This document shows positions 33,760-42,858 of a stretch of 64,000 bases of DNA, in pieces; the first letter of the stretch is position 1; each line of letters begins with the position of its first letter. A program made the translations under genes and the position numbers. The notes beneath the pieces are model-generated. The model searched no databases and was not told the DNA's origin. It was given only the letters and a program-made list of their open reading frames with translations. Source of the stretch: Alphaproteobacteria bacterium (GTDB taxonomy: Bacteria > Pseudomonadota > Alphaproteobacteria > Caulobacterales > Aquidulcibacteraceae); the NCBI GenBank assembly GCA_026400735.1, contig JAPLOL010000138.1, positions 1 to 64,000 of the forward strand, read 5' to 3'.

Positions 33760-34460
33760 GTGATGTGATCTACTACGCGATCGGCGACGTTCACGGCGAG
33801 ATCGAAAAGCTTGATCGTCTACTCGATTTTATCCGTGAGGATGCGCGGCTTCGCACGGCCGCGTACAAGATCGTCTTCCTCGGCGATCTCATCGATCGGG
33901 GGCCGGATAGTCGCGCTGTTGTCGAGCGCGCGATGAACGCCGTCGCGAAGGGCGAAGCGCTTGCCGTTAAAGGCAATCACGAAGAGCTGATGTTGCACGC
34001 CTATGAGAAAACCGAGTCTGTCGGCGTGTTCTTTTGGGCCGAGAATGGCGGCGATGAAACGATCTCGTCTTACATGATGGCCAACGGCGTCTACGACGAC
34101 TGGCGCGACGCAATAGACGATAGGCACATCGCTTGGCTGAAAGCGCTGCCCGCAATGATCCGCGACGAGGCGCGTGGCATCGCGTTCGTTCATGGCGGCA
34201 TCGATCCCGCGACGTTTCCCAACTGCACTGATGAAGTGCGTATGTGGACGCGCTCGCAAAAGTTCTTCGATCCCGGCCGGTGGCCGGCGCGTCCCGAGCT
34301 AGAGGGCCTCGTCGTCGTGCATGGCCATACGCCGACACACGATTTCAAGCCGCATTCAAATCCGTGCCGCATCAACGTCGACACCGGCGCTTGTTTCGGC
34401 GGGCCGCTTACAGCTGTGGTGCTGGCGCCAGGAGAGGGGCGGCGCTTCTTACACGCATAA
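33756..34460 (+). CDS. metallophosphoesterase (serine/threonine protein phosphatase-like)
   Basis: 234 residues. All PPP-family motifs are present: YAIGDVHGEIEKLD (GDxHG), VFLGDLIDRGPDSRAVV (GDxxDRG), VKGNHEELML (GNHE), FVHGGIDP and VVHGHTPT. Size and motifs match the PrpA/ApaH-like bacterial phosphatases that act on phosphoproteins or dinucleotides. It is translationally coupled to rarD. Its last 53 bases overlap the 3' end of the convergent GT87 gene, so the two messages are complementary there. Confidence 0.92.
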   Translation: MSDVIYYAIGDVHGEIEKLDRLLDFIREDARLRTAAYKIVFLGDLIDRGPDSRAVVERAMNAVAKGEALAVKGNHEELMLHAYEKTESVGVFFWAENGGDETISSYMMANGVYDDWRDAIDDRHIAWLKALPAMIRDEARGIAFVHGGIDPATFPNCTDEVRMWTRSQKFFDPGRWPARPELEGLVVVHGHTPTHDFKPHSNPCRINVDTGACFGGPLTAVVLAPGEGRRFLHA

Positions 34461-35565
34461 ACGCGGCGATGAGCACAAGCCAAGCTGCGAGCGGGCAGAT
34501 CGGCAGGACAATGTACTGTCCCAGCGCAACACCCGCGGACGCCCCCCACGCAACGATAGCGGCTGCATAGTCCAGTGGTGAACGCGGAGCGCCGAGCAGT
34601 GCGGCGCCGAGCAACAGCGTCGTAAAGTCATAGAAGAAGAGATACGGCGAAACCAACAAAGTCGCCGCGCACAGCGCCGCGCCGCCAAGCAGCACATCGC
34701 CCCTGCGAAACACAATACATGCGATGACGACGCCCGCGATCGCGCTCGCAGCGTGAAGCCCGATCGCGAGTGCCTGTGGCGCATGCATCCCCAAAAGATT
34801 TGCGTACAGCGATGCGTAAGCCGGAGTCGTGATGCGCTGCTCTGAAATCAGCCGCTGCGAGTAATTTAGGCTCTCGAACCAGTTCAGATAAGTGTCGAAG
34901 CCAAAGATCAAACCGGCGACCATGACGAAGCTGACCGCGGCCACCGCAGCCGAGATAAACACGCGCCAGCGCCCTGTCAGAGCAAGAAACAGTGGCCATA
35001 GCAGCGCAATATGCGGCTTGATCGCGAAGAGGCCGATCAGCGCGCCGGCAAGGTGAGGGCGCTTGTCCAGCCAGCGCAGTGCAAGCGCGTTGATGCCGGC
35101 GATGAGCATCCCAACTTGTATCGTCGCCGTCTGATACATGACCGTAGGCGATGTCAGTGGGAAAATGAGTGCCCGCGCATCCGGCAAGAAGCGTCTGATC
35201 GCAAAGCCGAACAAAATGGTGGTCGAGATCAGGAAGACCGCACCTGAGATCGGATAGGGCATCAGCGCCAAGACGCTGACGATCATCAAAAACGTCGGCG
35301 GCGAATTCCACGGCGCGTAGAACTTCACGTCCGGCGCGATCGTCTGCTGGACCTGCCACAGCATCGTGCGTTCATGAATTTCGTGCGCGTGGCCGTCGAG
35401 CGCGGCGCGGCCGGCGCTCCAGAACGCCATGTAGTCGCCGAGGAACGGCTGGCCGCTCGGCATCGAATTGCCGTGCATGTAGACGGCGCGCGAAATGAAG
35501 AAGCCGATCATCGCCACAGCGATGGCGATGGCGACGGCCTCGAAGGCCCAACGTTTTATAGGCAT
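34408..35565 (-). CDS. GT87-family (DUF2029) membrane glycosyltransferase
   Basis: 385 residues with about ten membrane segments. The extracytoplasmic N-terminal loop contains QPFLGDYMAFWSAGRAALDG, the conserved D-x-x-x-x-W-S-A-x-x-A-L motif of GT87/GT-C transferases that use polyprenyl-phosphate sugars. SPTVMYQTATIQVGMLIAGI and KPHIALLWPLFLALTGR also fit. It probably adds mannose- or arabinose-like residues to envelope glycans; the substrate is inferred only at family level. Its first ten bases overlap the preceding serine hydrolase gene, and its end overlaps the phosphatase gene. Confidence 0.85.
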   Translation of the reverse strand: MPIKRWAFEAVAIAIAVAMIGFFISRAVYMHGNSMPSGQPFLGDYMAFWSAGRAALDGHAHEIHERTMLWQVQQTIAPDVKFYAPWNSPPTFLMIVSVLALMPYPISGAVFLISTTILFGFAIRRFLPDARALIFPLTSPTVMYQTATIQVGMLIAGINALALRWLDKRPHLAGALIGLFAIKPHIALLWPLFLALTGRWRVFISAAVAAVSFVMVAGLIFGFDTYLNWFESLNYSQRLISEQRITTPAYASLYANLLGMHAPQALAIGLHAASAIAGVVIACIVFRRGDVLLGGAALCAATLLVSPYLFFYDFTTLLLGAALLGAPRSPLDYAAAIVAWGASAGVALGQYIVLPICPLAAWLVLIAAFMRVRSAAPLLAPAPQL

Positions 35566-36662
35566 GAGTAGAGTGCGTCGATGAGTTGGAGTGAGCGTGG
35601 ATCGGCCATGATGTGATGCGATTGCTTGTTCATCACATAGCCTGCGGAAACACCGGCAACGGGATCGCCAAAGCCAACGGATCCGCCATTACCGGAATGG
35701 CCGAATGCTTCGGCGTTCGGCCCGTAATAGCGATTGGAATTGCCGATTATCCCCGCGCGCCAATCAACGTTGAACGGCAACACTAGATCGTCGCCCTTCC
35801 AAACGCGCTTTGTCAGCGCGTCGAAGGCTTCTTGCGAAAGCACGCGGGCGCCGTTGATCATGCCACCGGTGGCGTAAGCCTCGTACAAGCGCGCAACGGC
35901 AAGCGCCGTGCCGTGCCCGTTAGCGGCGGGGATCTCGATCTTGCGCCACTGCGTCGAACCTCGCGTCGGCGCCGCCCACTTGGTGAAGAACGCGGCTTTG
36001 CGCGGCAGTGTGATCTCGCCGAAGTCCCCACCGCGTGTGGGCTTCCGCATTTCAGACGCGCGTGCGTGGTCGCTTTCCGGCGTGCCGATCTGAAAATCGA
36101 TACCGAGCGGCGCACAAATATCTTCGCGCAGAATCGTTCCAAGCGATCGGCCCGACGCGCGACGCGCGAGTTCGCCTGCGATGTAGCCCCACGTCATCGG
36201 GTGATAGCCACTCGCGCTTCCCGGCGGCCATATCGGCTCAAGCGCGGCGATCGCTTCGCTGCAGGCGGCAGGATCTAGCCAAAGGTCCGGATCGATCGGC
36301 TCAAGAAAGCCCGGCACGCCGGCTTGATGCGCGAGCGTTTGGCGAACGGTGACTTTGTCTTTGCCGTGAACGCCGAACGCCGGCCAGATCGACGCCGTCG
36401 TTGCCTCGTAATCCAACTCGCCACGATCAACGAGCAGCGCCATAACGAGCGCGCTGATGCCTTTGCTAGTGGAGTACACTGGCACGATCGTGTCTTCGAC
36501 CCACGGCCGCGTCTGATCGCGATTAGCCCAGCCGCCCCAGAGGTTCACAATGACTTCGCCGTCGCGTACCGCTGCAAAGCCTGCGCCCAGCTCTTCCGCG
36601 AGTCCCGCATCAAACGCTTCGCGTACGCGCTCAAAGCCCGGCGCTACAAATCCTTCGGCCAT
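35556..36662 (-). CDS. serine hydrolase (class C beta-lactamase/EstB-like)
   Basis: 368 residues from ATG 36662, which overlaps the pdxY stop (ATGA). The nucleophile motif is STSKG (SxxK) in VPVYSTSKGISALVMALLVD. The Tyr motif lies in PPGSASGYHPMTWGYIAGEL (YxxM/N-like), and the third motif is probably FGHSGNGGSVGF (HSG). No signal peptide, so it is cytosolic and more likely an esterase than a lactamase. The family covers EstB esterases, D-aminopeptidases and 6-aminohexanoate-dimer hydrolases. Confidence 0.88.
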   Translation of the reverse strand: MAEGFVAPGFERVREAFDAGLAEELGAGFAAVRDGEVIVNLWGGWANRDQTRPWVEDTIVPVYSTSKGISALVMALLVDRGELDYEATTASIWPAFGVHGKDKVTVRQTLAHQAGVPGFLEPIDPDLWLDPAACSEAIAALEPIWPPGSASGYHPMTWGYIAGELARRASGRSLGTILREDICAPLGIDFQIGTPESDHARASEMRKPTRGGDFGEITLPRKAAFFTKWAAPTRGSTQWRKIEIPAANGHGTALAVARLYEAYATGGMINGARVLSQEAFDALTKRVWKGDDLVLPFNVDWRAGIIGNSNRYYGPNAEAFGHSGNGGSVGFGDPVAGVSAGYVMNKQSHHIMADPRSLQLIDALYSCL

Positions 36663-37495
36663 CACGCCATCTCCAGATGGCGCGCACGTGGCCACGTCAC
36701 CGGCTCATCGAGTAGCGCTTGAGCTTCCGGCAACAAAAGATCCTCGCTATCGGCTGCCATTGAACGCACGATGACGTCGTACACGGCGCCAGTAGCGCCC
36801 TCGAGCGCGATCGCGGGCGCATCGCCGCGGACACGGCGCCCGACGAACAGCGCGGAGAGAAGGTCGCCGGTTCCCTTTGGCGCACGTGGAAGGCGCGCTG
36901 TTTCGCAGAACCAATCGCCGGTCGGTTGCGAGAGCAGATTGCCCAAGCCGAGCGCGGTGCGAATAGACGAGCAGAGTACCGGTTTGCCGATGCGCTTGGC
37001 CGCTTCGCGCGCGGCGTTCAAGCTATCGATCGTGCGTCCCGTCATAAGGCCAAGCTCGAACACGTTTGGCGTCAGCCAGTCTGCGTGCCGCCACAGACCG
37101 TTGAGCATGGCGTCGGCGTTGGCGTCGCTCACGAAGAGCTTGCCTTCATCGCCCAACACCGGATCGCAAACGAAGATCGCCTTCGGGTTCGCCTTTTTGA
37201 TGCGCTCCACCGCGTCGAGAATGACGGCGACCTGTTCGGGGTTGCCAAGATAGCCGGTCAGCACCGTGTCGATCTCGGCGAAGATGCCGTCAGCGGCCAA
37301 TCCCTCGAGCAGCGCCGCCAGAGTTTCCGCCGGAATAGGCCCGCCGCCTGGCGCGCCGTGATCGGGACGGCGCCCAAGCAACGTCGTCGGCGCCTGCAGA
37401 ACGCGCACGCCCAGCCGCTCCATCGCAAAGGCCGCGACAGAATTGCCGACACGGGCGCCGACCACCTGGCTTTGGATCGACAGAATCGTCTTCAC
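36662..37495 (-). CDS. pdxY: pyridoxal kinase
   Basis: 277 residues from GTG 37495. Features typical of PdxY are ILSIQSQVVGARVGNSVAAF at the N-terminus, VLTGYLGNPEQV, FVCDPVLGDEGKLFV, LTPNVFELGLMTGR, and the catalytic anion-hole region PKGTGDLLSALFVG near residue 220. It phosphorylates pyridoxal to PLP with ATP in the salvage pathway. It is coupled to the serine hydrolase downstream. It is divergent from the CoA-ester lyase gene with only about 55 bases between. Confidence 0.92.
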   Translation of the reverse strand: MKTILSIQSQVVGARVGNSVAAFAMERLGVRVLQAPTTLLGRRPDHGAPGGGPIPAETLAALLEGLAADGIFAEIDTVLTGYLGNPEQVAVILDAVERIKKANPKAIFVCDPVLGDEGKLFVSDANADAMLNGLWRHADWLTPNVFELGLMTGRTIDSLNAAREAAKRIGKPVLCSSIRTALGLGNLLSQPTGDWFCETARLPRAPKGTGDLLSALFVGRRVRGDAPAIALEGATGAVYDVIVRSMAADSEDLLLPEAQALLDEPVTWPRARHLEMA

Positions 37496-37551
37496 GCGGC
37501 TAGAAAACCTCTGCTGGCGATGTTCGCCTAGCGTCTATCCCCGAGCGAGAG

Positions 37552-38427
37552 ATGACAGCAAGACCGCGCCGTTCCTGCCTCTATATGCCAGGCGCAAACG
37601 CAAAGGCACTGGAAAAGGCAAAGACACTGCCCGCTGATGTGCTGTTGCTCGATCTAGAGGATTCAGTCGCGCCGGAAGCGAAGGAAGCCGCGCGCGATCA
37701 GGTCGCTGCGGCAGTGAAGGCCGGCGGCTACGGCAAGCGCGAGGTCATCGTGCGCGTCAACGCCTTGGCGACACCGTGGGGCCGTGAAGATATCGCGGCC
37801 GCTGGCGCGGCTTATCCCAATGGCATCCTCGCGCCGAAGGTCGAAAGCGGCGCCGAAGCGCGTGAGCTGGATAAGGCAATGACTGATGCTGGCTTCAGCG
37901 ATGAGGCGGCGCTCTGGGTCATGATCGAAACGCCGCGCGCGATCCTCAATCTGGCTGACATTGCCGCCGCCGCTAAAGGCACGCGGCTTTCGGTGTTCGT
38001 GATGGGCCTCAACGATCTCGCCAAGGAAACCCGCGCCCGCGCCGGCGCCAACCGCGCCGCGTTCTTTGCGCCAATGTCACTCGCAGTGATCGCGGCGCGC
38101 TCTGAGGGCATCATTGTCATCGACGGCGTCTACAATGACATCGCGGACAGCGCTGGCTTCGAAGCTGAGTGCCGCCAGGGCCTTGAGTTCGGCTTCGATG
38201 GCAAGACACTGATCCACCCCAGTCAGATCGATACCTGTAACGCGATCTTCGCGCCGACGGACGAGGAAGTGGCGCGTGCGCGTGCTGTGATCGCCGCCTT
38301 CGCACTTCCCGAGAATGCGGGGAAAGGCGTGATCAAGGTCGATGGCAAGATGACCGAGTTGCTGCACCTCGAACAGGCGAAGCAAGTTGTCGCCGTGATG
38401 GAAGCGATCGAAAGCCTCAGCGCATGA
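37552..38427 (+). CDS. HpcH/HpaI-family CoA-ester lyase (malyl/methylmalyl-CoA type)
   Basis: 291 residues. RRSCLYMPGANAKALEKAKT, LLLDLEDSVAPEAKEAAR (Mg-binding ED), MIETPRAILNLADIA (catalytic/metal Glu), MGLNDLAKETRA and GKTLIHPSQID are the standard CitE/Mcl motifs. With the mesaconyl-CoA hydratase-like gene overlapping its end (ATGA), it is probably the L-malyl-CoA/beta-methylmalyl-CoA lyase or the related malyl-CoA thioesterase of the ethylmalonyl-CoA pathway. Sequence alone does not separate those two activities. Confidence 0.88.
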   Translation: MTARPRRSCLYMPGANAKALEKAKTLPADVLLLDLEDSVAPEAKEAARDQVAAAVKAGGYGKREVIVRVNALATPWGREDIAAAGAAYPNGILAPKVESGAEARELDKAMTDAGFSDEAALWVMIETPRAILNLADIAAAAKGTRLSVFVMGLNDLAKETRARAGANRAAFFAPMSLAVIAARSEGIIVIDGVYNDIADSAGFEAECRQGLEFGFDGKTLIHPSQIDTCNAIFAPTDEEVARARAVIAAFALPENAGKGVIKVDGKMTELLHLEQAKQVVAVMEAIESLSA

Positions 38428-39467
38428 CCAAATCCAACCCCGGAAACTTCTTCGAGGACTTCACACCCGGTCAGCAGATCGCGCACGCGACCCCGCGCAC
38501 GCTGTCGGAGGCGGACGCTGCGCTCAACATTGCGTTGACTGGCGCGCGTCACGCGATTTTCAGTGGTGATAGCTTCGCGCAAGATTGCGGACTGCCCGGC
38601 GCGCCGATCGATCCGTTGCTTGTGTTTCACACCGTGTTTGGCAAAACCGTGCCGGACATTTCGCTGAACGCTGTCGCTAACCTCGGCTACGCCGAGGGGC
38701 GCTTTCTCGCGCCCGTGTATGCGGGCGATACGCTTTCGGCGATGTCGGAAGTGATCGGGTTGAAGGCCAACTCGAACGGAAAGACCGGTGTCGTCACTGT
38801 GCGTACGACCGGCTTCAATCAAGATGATGAGCCGGTTCTGAGTTACGTGCGCTGGGTGATGGTCAACAAGCGCGACGCCAGCGCCGCGACGACGGACTCA
38901 CCGCCGATTACGCCGAAGAACGTCGTGCCGACGAACGAGCTAATGTTGCCGCCAGGTCTCGATTTCTCAAATTACAATTGGACGCTCGCTGGTTCGCCGC
39001 ACGCTTTCCAGGACTACGAGATTGGCGAAAAGATCGACCATGTCGACGGCATGACAGTGGAGGAGGCTGAGCATCAGCTCGCAACGCGTCTCTATCAGAA
39101 CACTGCGAAAGTTCACTTCGACGCGCTAGCGCAGAAGGAGTCACGTTTCGGCCGTCGCCTTATCTATGGCGGCGTCACCATCTCGCTCGCTCGTGCGCTC
39201 TCGTTCAACGGCCTCGCCAACGCGCAGCTCATGCTCGGCATAAATGGCGGGCGCCACGTCAATCCACTGTTCGCCGGTGACACCCTCTACGCGTGGTCCG
39301 AAGTGGTGGCGAAGGACGATCTCGGTGAGATCGGCGCATTGCGTCTTCGGCTCGTTGCGGTGAAGAATCAGAGTGCTGCCGCATTCCCGTTCAAGAACGA
39401 CGCCGGTGAATACGATCCCAACGTGGTTCTCGATTTCGATTATTGGGCAGCGATTCCCAAGCGCTAG
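38424..39467 (+). CDS. mch: mesaconyl-CoA hydratase-like double-hotdog MaoC protein
   Basis: 347 residues in two MaoC-like halves. The N-terminus MTKSNPGNFFEDFTPGQQI and the stretch FGKTVPDISLNAVANLGYAE closely follow mesaconyl-CoA hydratase of Rhodobacter-type bacteria. RLYQNTAKVHFDALAQKESR in the second half holds the likely catalytic Asp/His pair, and GGVTISLARALSFNGLANA follows. The enzyme interconverts mesaconyl-C1-CoA and beta-methylmalyl-CoA. Overlap with the CoA-ester lyase gene gives the pair found in the ethylmalonyl-CoA pathway; ccr/ecm genes are not in this window. Confidence 0.88.
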   Translation: MTKSNPGNFFEDFTPGQQIAHATPRTLSEADAALNIALTGARHAIFSGDSFAQDCGLPGAPIDPLLVFHTVFGKTVPDISLNAVANLGYAEGRFLAPVYAGDTLSAMSEVIGLKANSNGKTGVVTVRTTGFNQDDEPVLSYVRWVMVNKRDASAATTDSPPITPKNVVPTNELMLPPGLDFSNYNWTLAGSPHAFQDYEIGEKIDHVDGMTVEEAEHQLATRLYQNTAKVHFDALAQKESRFGRRLIYGGVTISLARALSFNGLANAQLMLGINGGRHVNPLFAGDTLYAWSEVVAKDDLGEIGALRLRLVAVKNQSAAAFPFKNDAGEYDPNVVLDFDYWAAIPKR

Positions 39468-39480
39468 TGCGTGGCGTCGC

Positions 39481-39553
39481 CCTTCGACAGGCTCAGGGTG
39501 ACGCCTGTTTGAATCTTAGCGCTAGGGTAGCGTCAGCCTGAGCTTGTCGAAGG
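39481..39553. repeat. REP-like inverted repeat (23-bp arms)
   Basis: Arms 39481-39503 and 39531-39553 are complementary at 21 of 23 positions around a 27-base spacer. The arms contain CTTCGACA and CTCAGG, the core of a repeat that occurs widely in intergenic DNA of Alphaproteobacteria and relatives. It lies between two convergent genes and can act as a bidirectional terminator. The right arm supplies the last codons and stop of the minus-strand gene. Confidence 0.75.
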
Positions 39554-40126
39554 CTGCGCGGTCTCGCTCTCGGCCTTTCGTCGCCGAAACAGCGTCAGTA
39601 GCGAGAAGATCGCCACGATCAGCAGGCCGCTGTGCGTAACGACATAGCCTTCCTCTTCCTTCACCGTGATGTTGGAAGCTACCGTCTGCGAAAGCTGATC
39701 TGAACTAAAGAACGGATTGTCGCCGATCTGCGCAGCTTGTTCTTGCTGACCTTCGGCAATCTGCCGCTGCATCTCCGTGCGGATGTTCTCGACGCCGTAA
39801 TACGAAACGCCAATCCCGAGCACGGATGTGACCAGCATCGTGATCGCCGCCGCCTGCATTTTCGTGAACAGGCTGCAGGCGAGCCCCGCCAAGATGATTG
39901 CGAACGCAGCAATGATGATAACGGCAGGCTCGGCATCATCGGTGCGATTTGACGTGTCCACGTTGGTGAGCGGGCCGGCGGGTTGGGGATCGCCCGTCAT
40001 CAATTGCCAGCCGGTCGCGGTGAGGATGTCGGTATTCGAGCACGACACCGTTACCCACGGCAGGAAGAACCCAAGCAGCGCGACAAGCTTTCCGATGCGC
40101 GCGATCTGATTGAAATCGATGAACAT
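39533..40126 (-). CDS. membrane protein of unknown function (197 aa)
   Basis: The N-terminus IGKLVALLGFFLPWVTVSCS is a membrane segment followed by a Cys. A loop, two further hydrophobic segments (PAVIIIAAFAIILAGLACSL and AAITMLVTSVLGIGVSYYG), a soluble helix (ENIRTEMQRQIAEGQQEQAA) and a last segment (GLLIVAIFSLLTLF) follow. The C-terminal QPSTSSG is read from the arm of the REP-like repeat. Its ATG overlaps the DUF885 stop by one base. Function unknown. Confidence 0.75.
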   Translation of the reverse strand: MFIDFNQIARIGKLVALLGFFLPWVTVSCSNTDILTATGWQLMTGDPQPAGPLTNVDTSNRTDDAEPAVIIIAAFAIILAGLACSLFTKMQAAAITMLVTSVLGIGVSYYGVENIRTEMQRQIAEGQQEQAAQIGDNPFFSSDQLSQTVASNITVKEEEGYVVTHSGLLIVAIFSLLTLFRRRKAESETAQPSTSSG

Positions 40127-41889
40127 CAGTGTTCGGCCTCTTGCTGACGCTGCACCCAGCGATGCATGCGCGCCTCCAGCACATCCATCGGCACGGCGCC
40201 GGCGCTCAACAATTCATCGTGGAACGCGCGAATGTCGAAGCGATCGCCCAGGGTTGTCGTCGCTTCGCGACGCAGGCGTTGCATCGTGAGTTCACCAATC
40301 TTGTAGGCCAGCGCTTGGCCCGGCGTTGCGATGTAGCGCTCCAGCTCGGTCTGAATGTTGTGCGGCGAAAGCGCCGTGTTCTCCGCAAAACACCGGCGCG
40401 CTTGTTCGATATCCCAGCCCATCCAGTGAATTCCGGTATCCGCAACCAAGCGGCATGCGCGCCACATTTCATAGCTCAAGCGTCCGAAGCGTTCGTAGGG
40501 TGTGCGATACATGCCCATGTCTTCGCCCAGCGATTCCGCATAGAGCCCCCAGCCTTCAACAAATGCCGTCTCGAACGCGTTCCGCCGGAAATAGGGAAGC
40601 TCACCCAGCTCCTGCGCACGCGAGATCTGCAAATGGTGCCCAGGCATCGCTTCGTGCAGCGTCAGTGCTGGCAGTTCGTAAAACGGCCGCTGATCCAAGT
40701 GCGTGGTGTTGACCCAATACGTTCCGGATTGTCCAAGGGCCGCGCTGCCTTGTGTGTAATACGCGGTGGTCGAACCTTCTGCTTGCTCAGTGGGGATGAC
40801 GCGAATGCCGTAAGACAGACGCGGCAACGTGCCGAACAGGCGCGGCAATTGCCCATCCGCGCGCTTGGCAACCTCAGACGCGTGCTCGACCAAATCCTCC
40901 GGCGTCCGCGCATAGAACTGCCGGTCCGTGCGCAGAAAGCGTTGGAACGCAGCGAAATTGCCGCGGAAGCCGCTGGCGCGGATTTCTTCTTCCATTAGCG
41001 CCCGAATGCGCGCGACTTCCTGATTGCCGAGTTCATGGATCTGCTCGGGCGTCATGTCCGTCGTCGTGTAGGAGCGGACCAGATAGCGATAGAGATCCTC
41101 GCCGCCAGGCACAGAGCGCAGACCCAATCCAGGCCGCGCCGCCGGCAGATACTCGGTCTCGATGAACGTTACGGTCTCGCGATGCGCTGGCAGGATCTGA
41201 TCGCGGATAATCGTCCGCGCGCGATTGCGAAAATCCTCCTGTTGCGCCGCGGGGATAGTGTTCGGCATCGATGCGAGCGGCGTCAGCAGCGTCTGCTCCA
41301 TCGTCGCGACCTGCGCACGCGCCGTGGCGAGCGCGCGCTCTACCGTGATACGCGGCTGCGTGTACCCGGTTTCAATCCCCCGGCGTGCGTTCGCGACGTT
41401 CTGGCGATACATTGCCGGCAGCGCGCTCAATCGCGCGAGCCAAGCTTCTGCGTCATCCGCCGCTTGGATCGGCGTCGTGTAGGCGAGGTAGTCGCCGAAC
41501 GTGAAATAACCATCGCCATTGCTGATTGGCGCGCGGCCGAAATCTAGATCGATGCCTTGAATGCTCTGGTCGATGACACGCATCAGGTAAGCGCGGTTCA
41601 GCGCGTCCTCTTCGTTCAATCCACGCGTCGGTACGCGCTCCAGCTGCGTTTTCAGCGTCACTAGGTCGACGCGTTGGCGCATGTCGCTCTCGCGCGACGA
41701 ATCCGGCAGCAAGTACAGCGCCGTGCGATCGCCCTCGGAGGCCGACGTTAGCGGATCATAGTGGCGAGCGACTTGCTCATAAGCCGTGATCACGGTGGCC
41801 AAGGCCTGATTGCCGCGCTGTTGGCTCATGGCTGGCGTGCTGGCCGTGGCCAAAAGAATGGCGGCGCAAATGGCGGTAGCGCGGATCAT
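40126..41889 (-). CDS. exported DUF885-family metallohydrolase
   Basis: 587 residues from ATG 41889 (GGGGGA six bases upstream), with signal peptide MIRATAICAAILLATASTPA. The DUF885 hallmarks are the zinc site TLHEAMPGHHLQISRAQELG (HExxxGHH-like), TAFVEGWGLYAESLG, and GLRSVPGGEDLYRYLVRSYT. Family members behave as carboxypeptidase/dipeptidase-like periplasmic hydrolases, though few have been tested. A longer reading frame starting at 41970 has no ribosome site and would bury the signal peptide. It is followed directly by the 197-residue membrane protein gene. Confidence 0.9.
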   Translation of the reverse strand: MIRATAICAAILLATASTPAMSQQRGNQALATVITAYEQVARHYDPLTSASEGDRTALYLLPDSSRESDMRQRVDLVTLKTQLERVPTRGLNEEDALNRAYLMRVIDQSIQGIDLDFGRAPISNGDGYFTFGDYLAYTTPIQAADDAEAWLARLSALPAMYRQNVANARRGIETGYTQPRITVERALATARAQVATMEQTLLTPLASMPNTIPAAQQEDFRNRARTIIRDQILPAHRETVTFIETEYLPAARPGLGLRSVPGGEDLYRYLVRSYTTTDMTPEQIHELGNQEVARIRALMEEEIRASGFRGNFAAFQRFLRTDRQFYARTPEDLVEHASEVAKRADGQLPRLFGTLPRLSYGIRVIPTEQAEGSTTAYYTQGSAALGQSGTYWVNTTHLDQRPFYELPALTLHEAMPGHHLQISRAQELGELPYFRRNAFETAFVEGWGLYAESLGEDMGMYRTPYERFGRLSYEMWRACRLVADTGIHWMGWDIEQARRCFAENTALSPHNIQTELERYIATPGQALAYKIGELTMQRLRREATTTLGDRFDIRAFHDELLSAGAVPMDVLEARMHRWVQRQQEAEH

Positions 41890-41979
41890 GGAAGTCCCCC
41901 TCGAAAGCGCGCCGACGCTAGCATGCAGCATGAGCCGATGCGCAGGTGAATCGACCATCCGCAGCGTCAATTCGTTTGA

Positions 41980-42007
41980 TTGACTTGGGAGGGTCCGGGC
42001 CTATGTT
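41980..42007 (+). promoter_or_regulatory. promoter of the sdhCDA operon
   Basis: TTGACT (41980-41985) and TATGTT (42002-42007) are separated by 16 bases, placing the start of transcription about 40 nt before the sdhC ATG. The match to the sigma70 consensus is good at -35 and moderate at -10. Confidence 0.45.
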
Positions 42008-42052
42008 CCGGCCAAGAATCCGACCCTATATTCAAGAACAAGAGGTCCCCTG

Positions 42053-42451
42053 ATGGCCGGTGCGCCGAGCTCGCAAGACCGTCCCATTGCACCCCATGTC
42101 AGCATTTGGCGTTGGCACGTGACGATGGCGAGTTCGATCATCCATCGCGTCACCGGTGTCGGTCTCTACGGCGCAGCGATCGGTGTCGCGATCTGGCTGA
42201 TCGCCGCCGCGCTCGGGCCTGAACCATATTCGCTGGTCGATTCAATTCTCTCCGCCTGGTACGGGCAGATCGCGATGTATCTCGTCGTCGCGTCACTGGC
42301 CTATCACCTCGCCAACGGCATTCGTCACTTGGTGTTCGACACCGGCGCTGGCCTCACGCCCACCGATGCCGACACCAGCGCCTGGTTCGCCATTCTCTTT
42401 GCCATCGCCGCGCCCATTGGGCTGTGGGCGTTGCTGACGTTCGGAGTGTAA
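42053..42451 (+). CDS. sdhC: succinate dehydrogenase cytochrome b556 subunit
   Basis: 132 residues. N-terminal RPIAPHVSIWRWHVTMASSI then IHRVTGVGLYGAAIGV is the SdhC quinone-site signature (S-x-x-H-R-x-T-G). Three membrane segments follow, and LAYHLANGIRHLVFD carries the haem-ligand His. It anchors complex II and binds haem b and ubiquinone with SdhD. AAGAGG precedes the ATG. It is followed by sdhD after four bases. Confidence 0.95.
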   Translation: MAGAPSSQDRPIAPHVSIWRWHVTMASSIIHRVTGVGLYGAAIGVAIWLIAAALGPEPYSLVDSILSAWYGQIAMYLVVASLAYHLANGIRHLVFDTGAGLTPTDADTSAWFAILFAIAAPIGLWALLTFGV

Positions 42452-42455
42452 GACC

Positions 42456-42854
42456 ATGGGCAATTCCGAACGCAGCATGCGCACGCCACTCGGCCGCGTC
42501 CGCGCTCACGGCGCATCAGGCGAGGGCACTGGCCACTTCATCGCTCAGCGTGTCACCTCGATCGCGCTTGTGCTTCTGGCGCCTTGGTTCGTTGTTTCGG
42601 TCGCGCTCGCGGTGCGTGACGCCAGCTACCTCGCGACCATCGATTGGATCGCCGACCCGATAAATGCGGTTGGCGTCATCCTGCTGGTTGCGATCGGGCT
42701 CTACCACATGTCGATCGGTATGCAGGAAGTGATCGTCGATTACATCCTGAAGCCATCGACCAAGATGATCCTTCTGTTCCTCAACACCGCGTTCCCGCTG
42801 GTGCTTGCTGTCGGCGCGATCTTCGCCGTCCTGCTTGTGAATTTCGGAGTCTGA
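42456..42854 (+). CDS. sdhD: succinate dehydrogenase hydrophobic anchor subunit
   Basis: 132 residues. [20 protein letters not shown] then [17 protein letters not shown] is the alphaproteobacterial SdhD start. Three membrane segments follow, with [16 protein letters not shown] carrying the haem His and the quinone-site Asp-Tyr region. It forms the membrane half of complex II with SdhC. sdhA begins four bases later. Confidence 0.95.
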   Translation: MGNSERSMRTPLGRVRAHGASGEGTGHFIAQRVTSIALVLLAPWFVVSVALAVRDASYLATIDWIADPINAVGVILLVAIGLYHMSIGMQEVIVDYILKPSTKMILLFLNTAFPLVLAVGAIFAVLLVNFGV

Positions 42855-42858
42855 TCCG

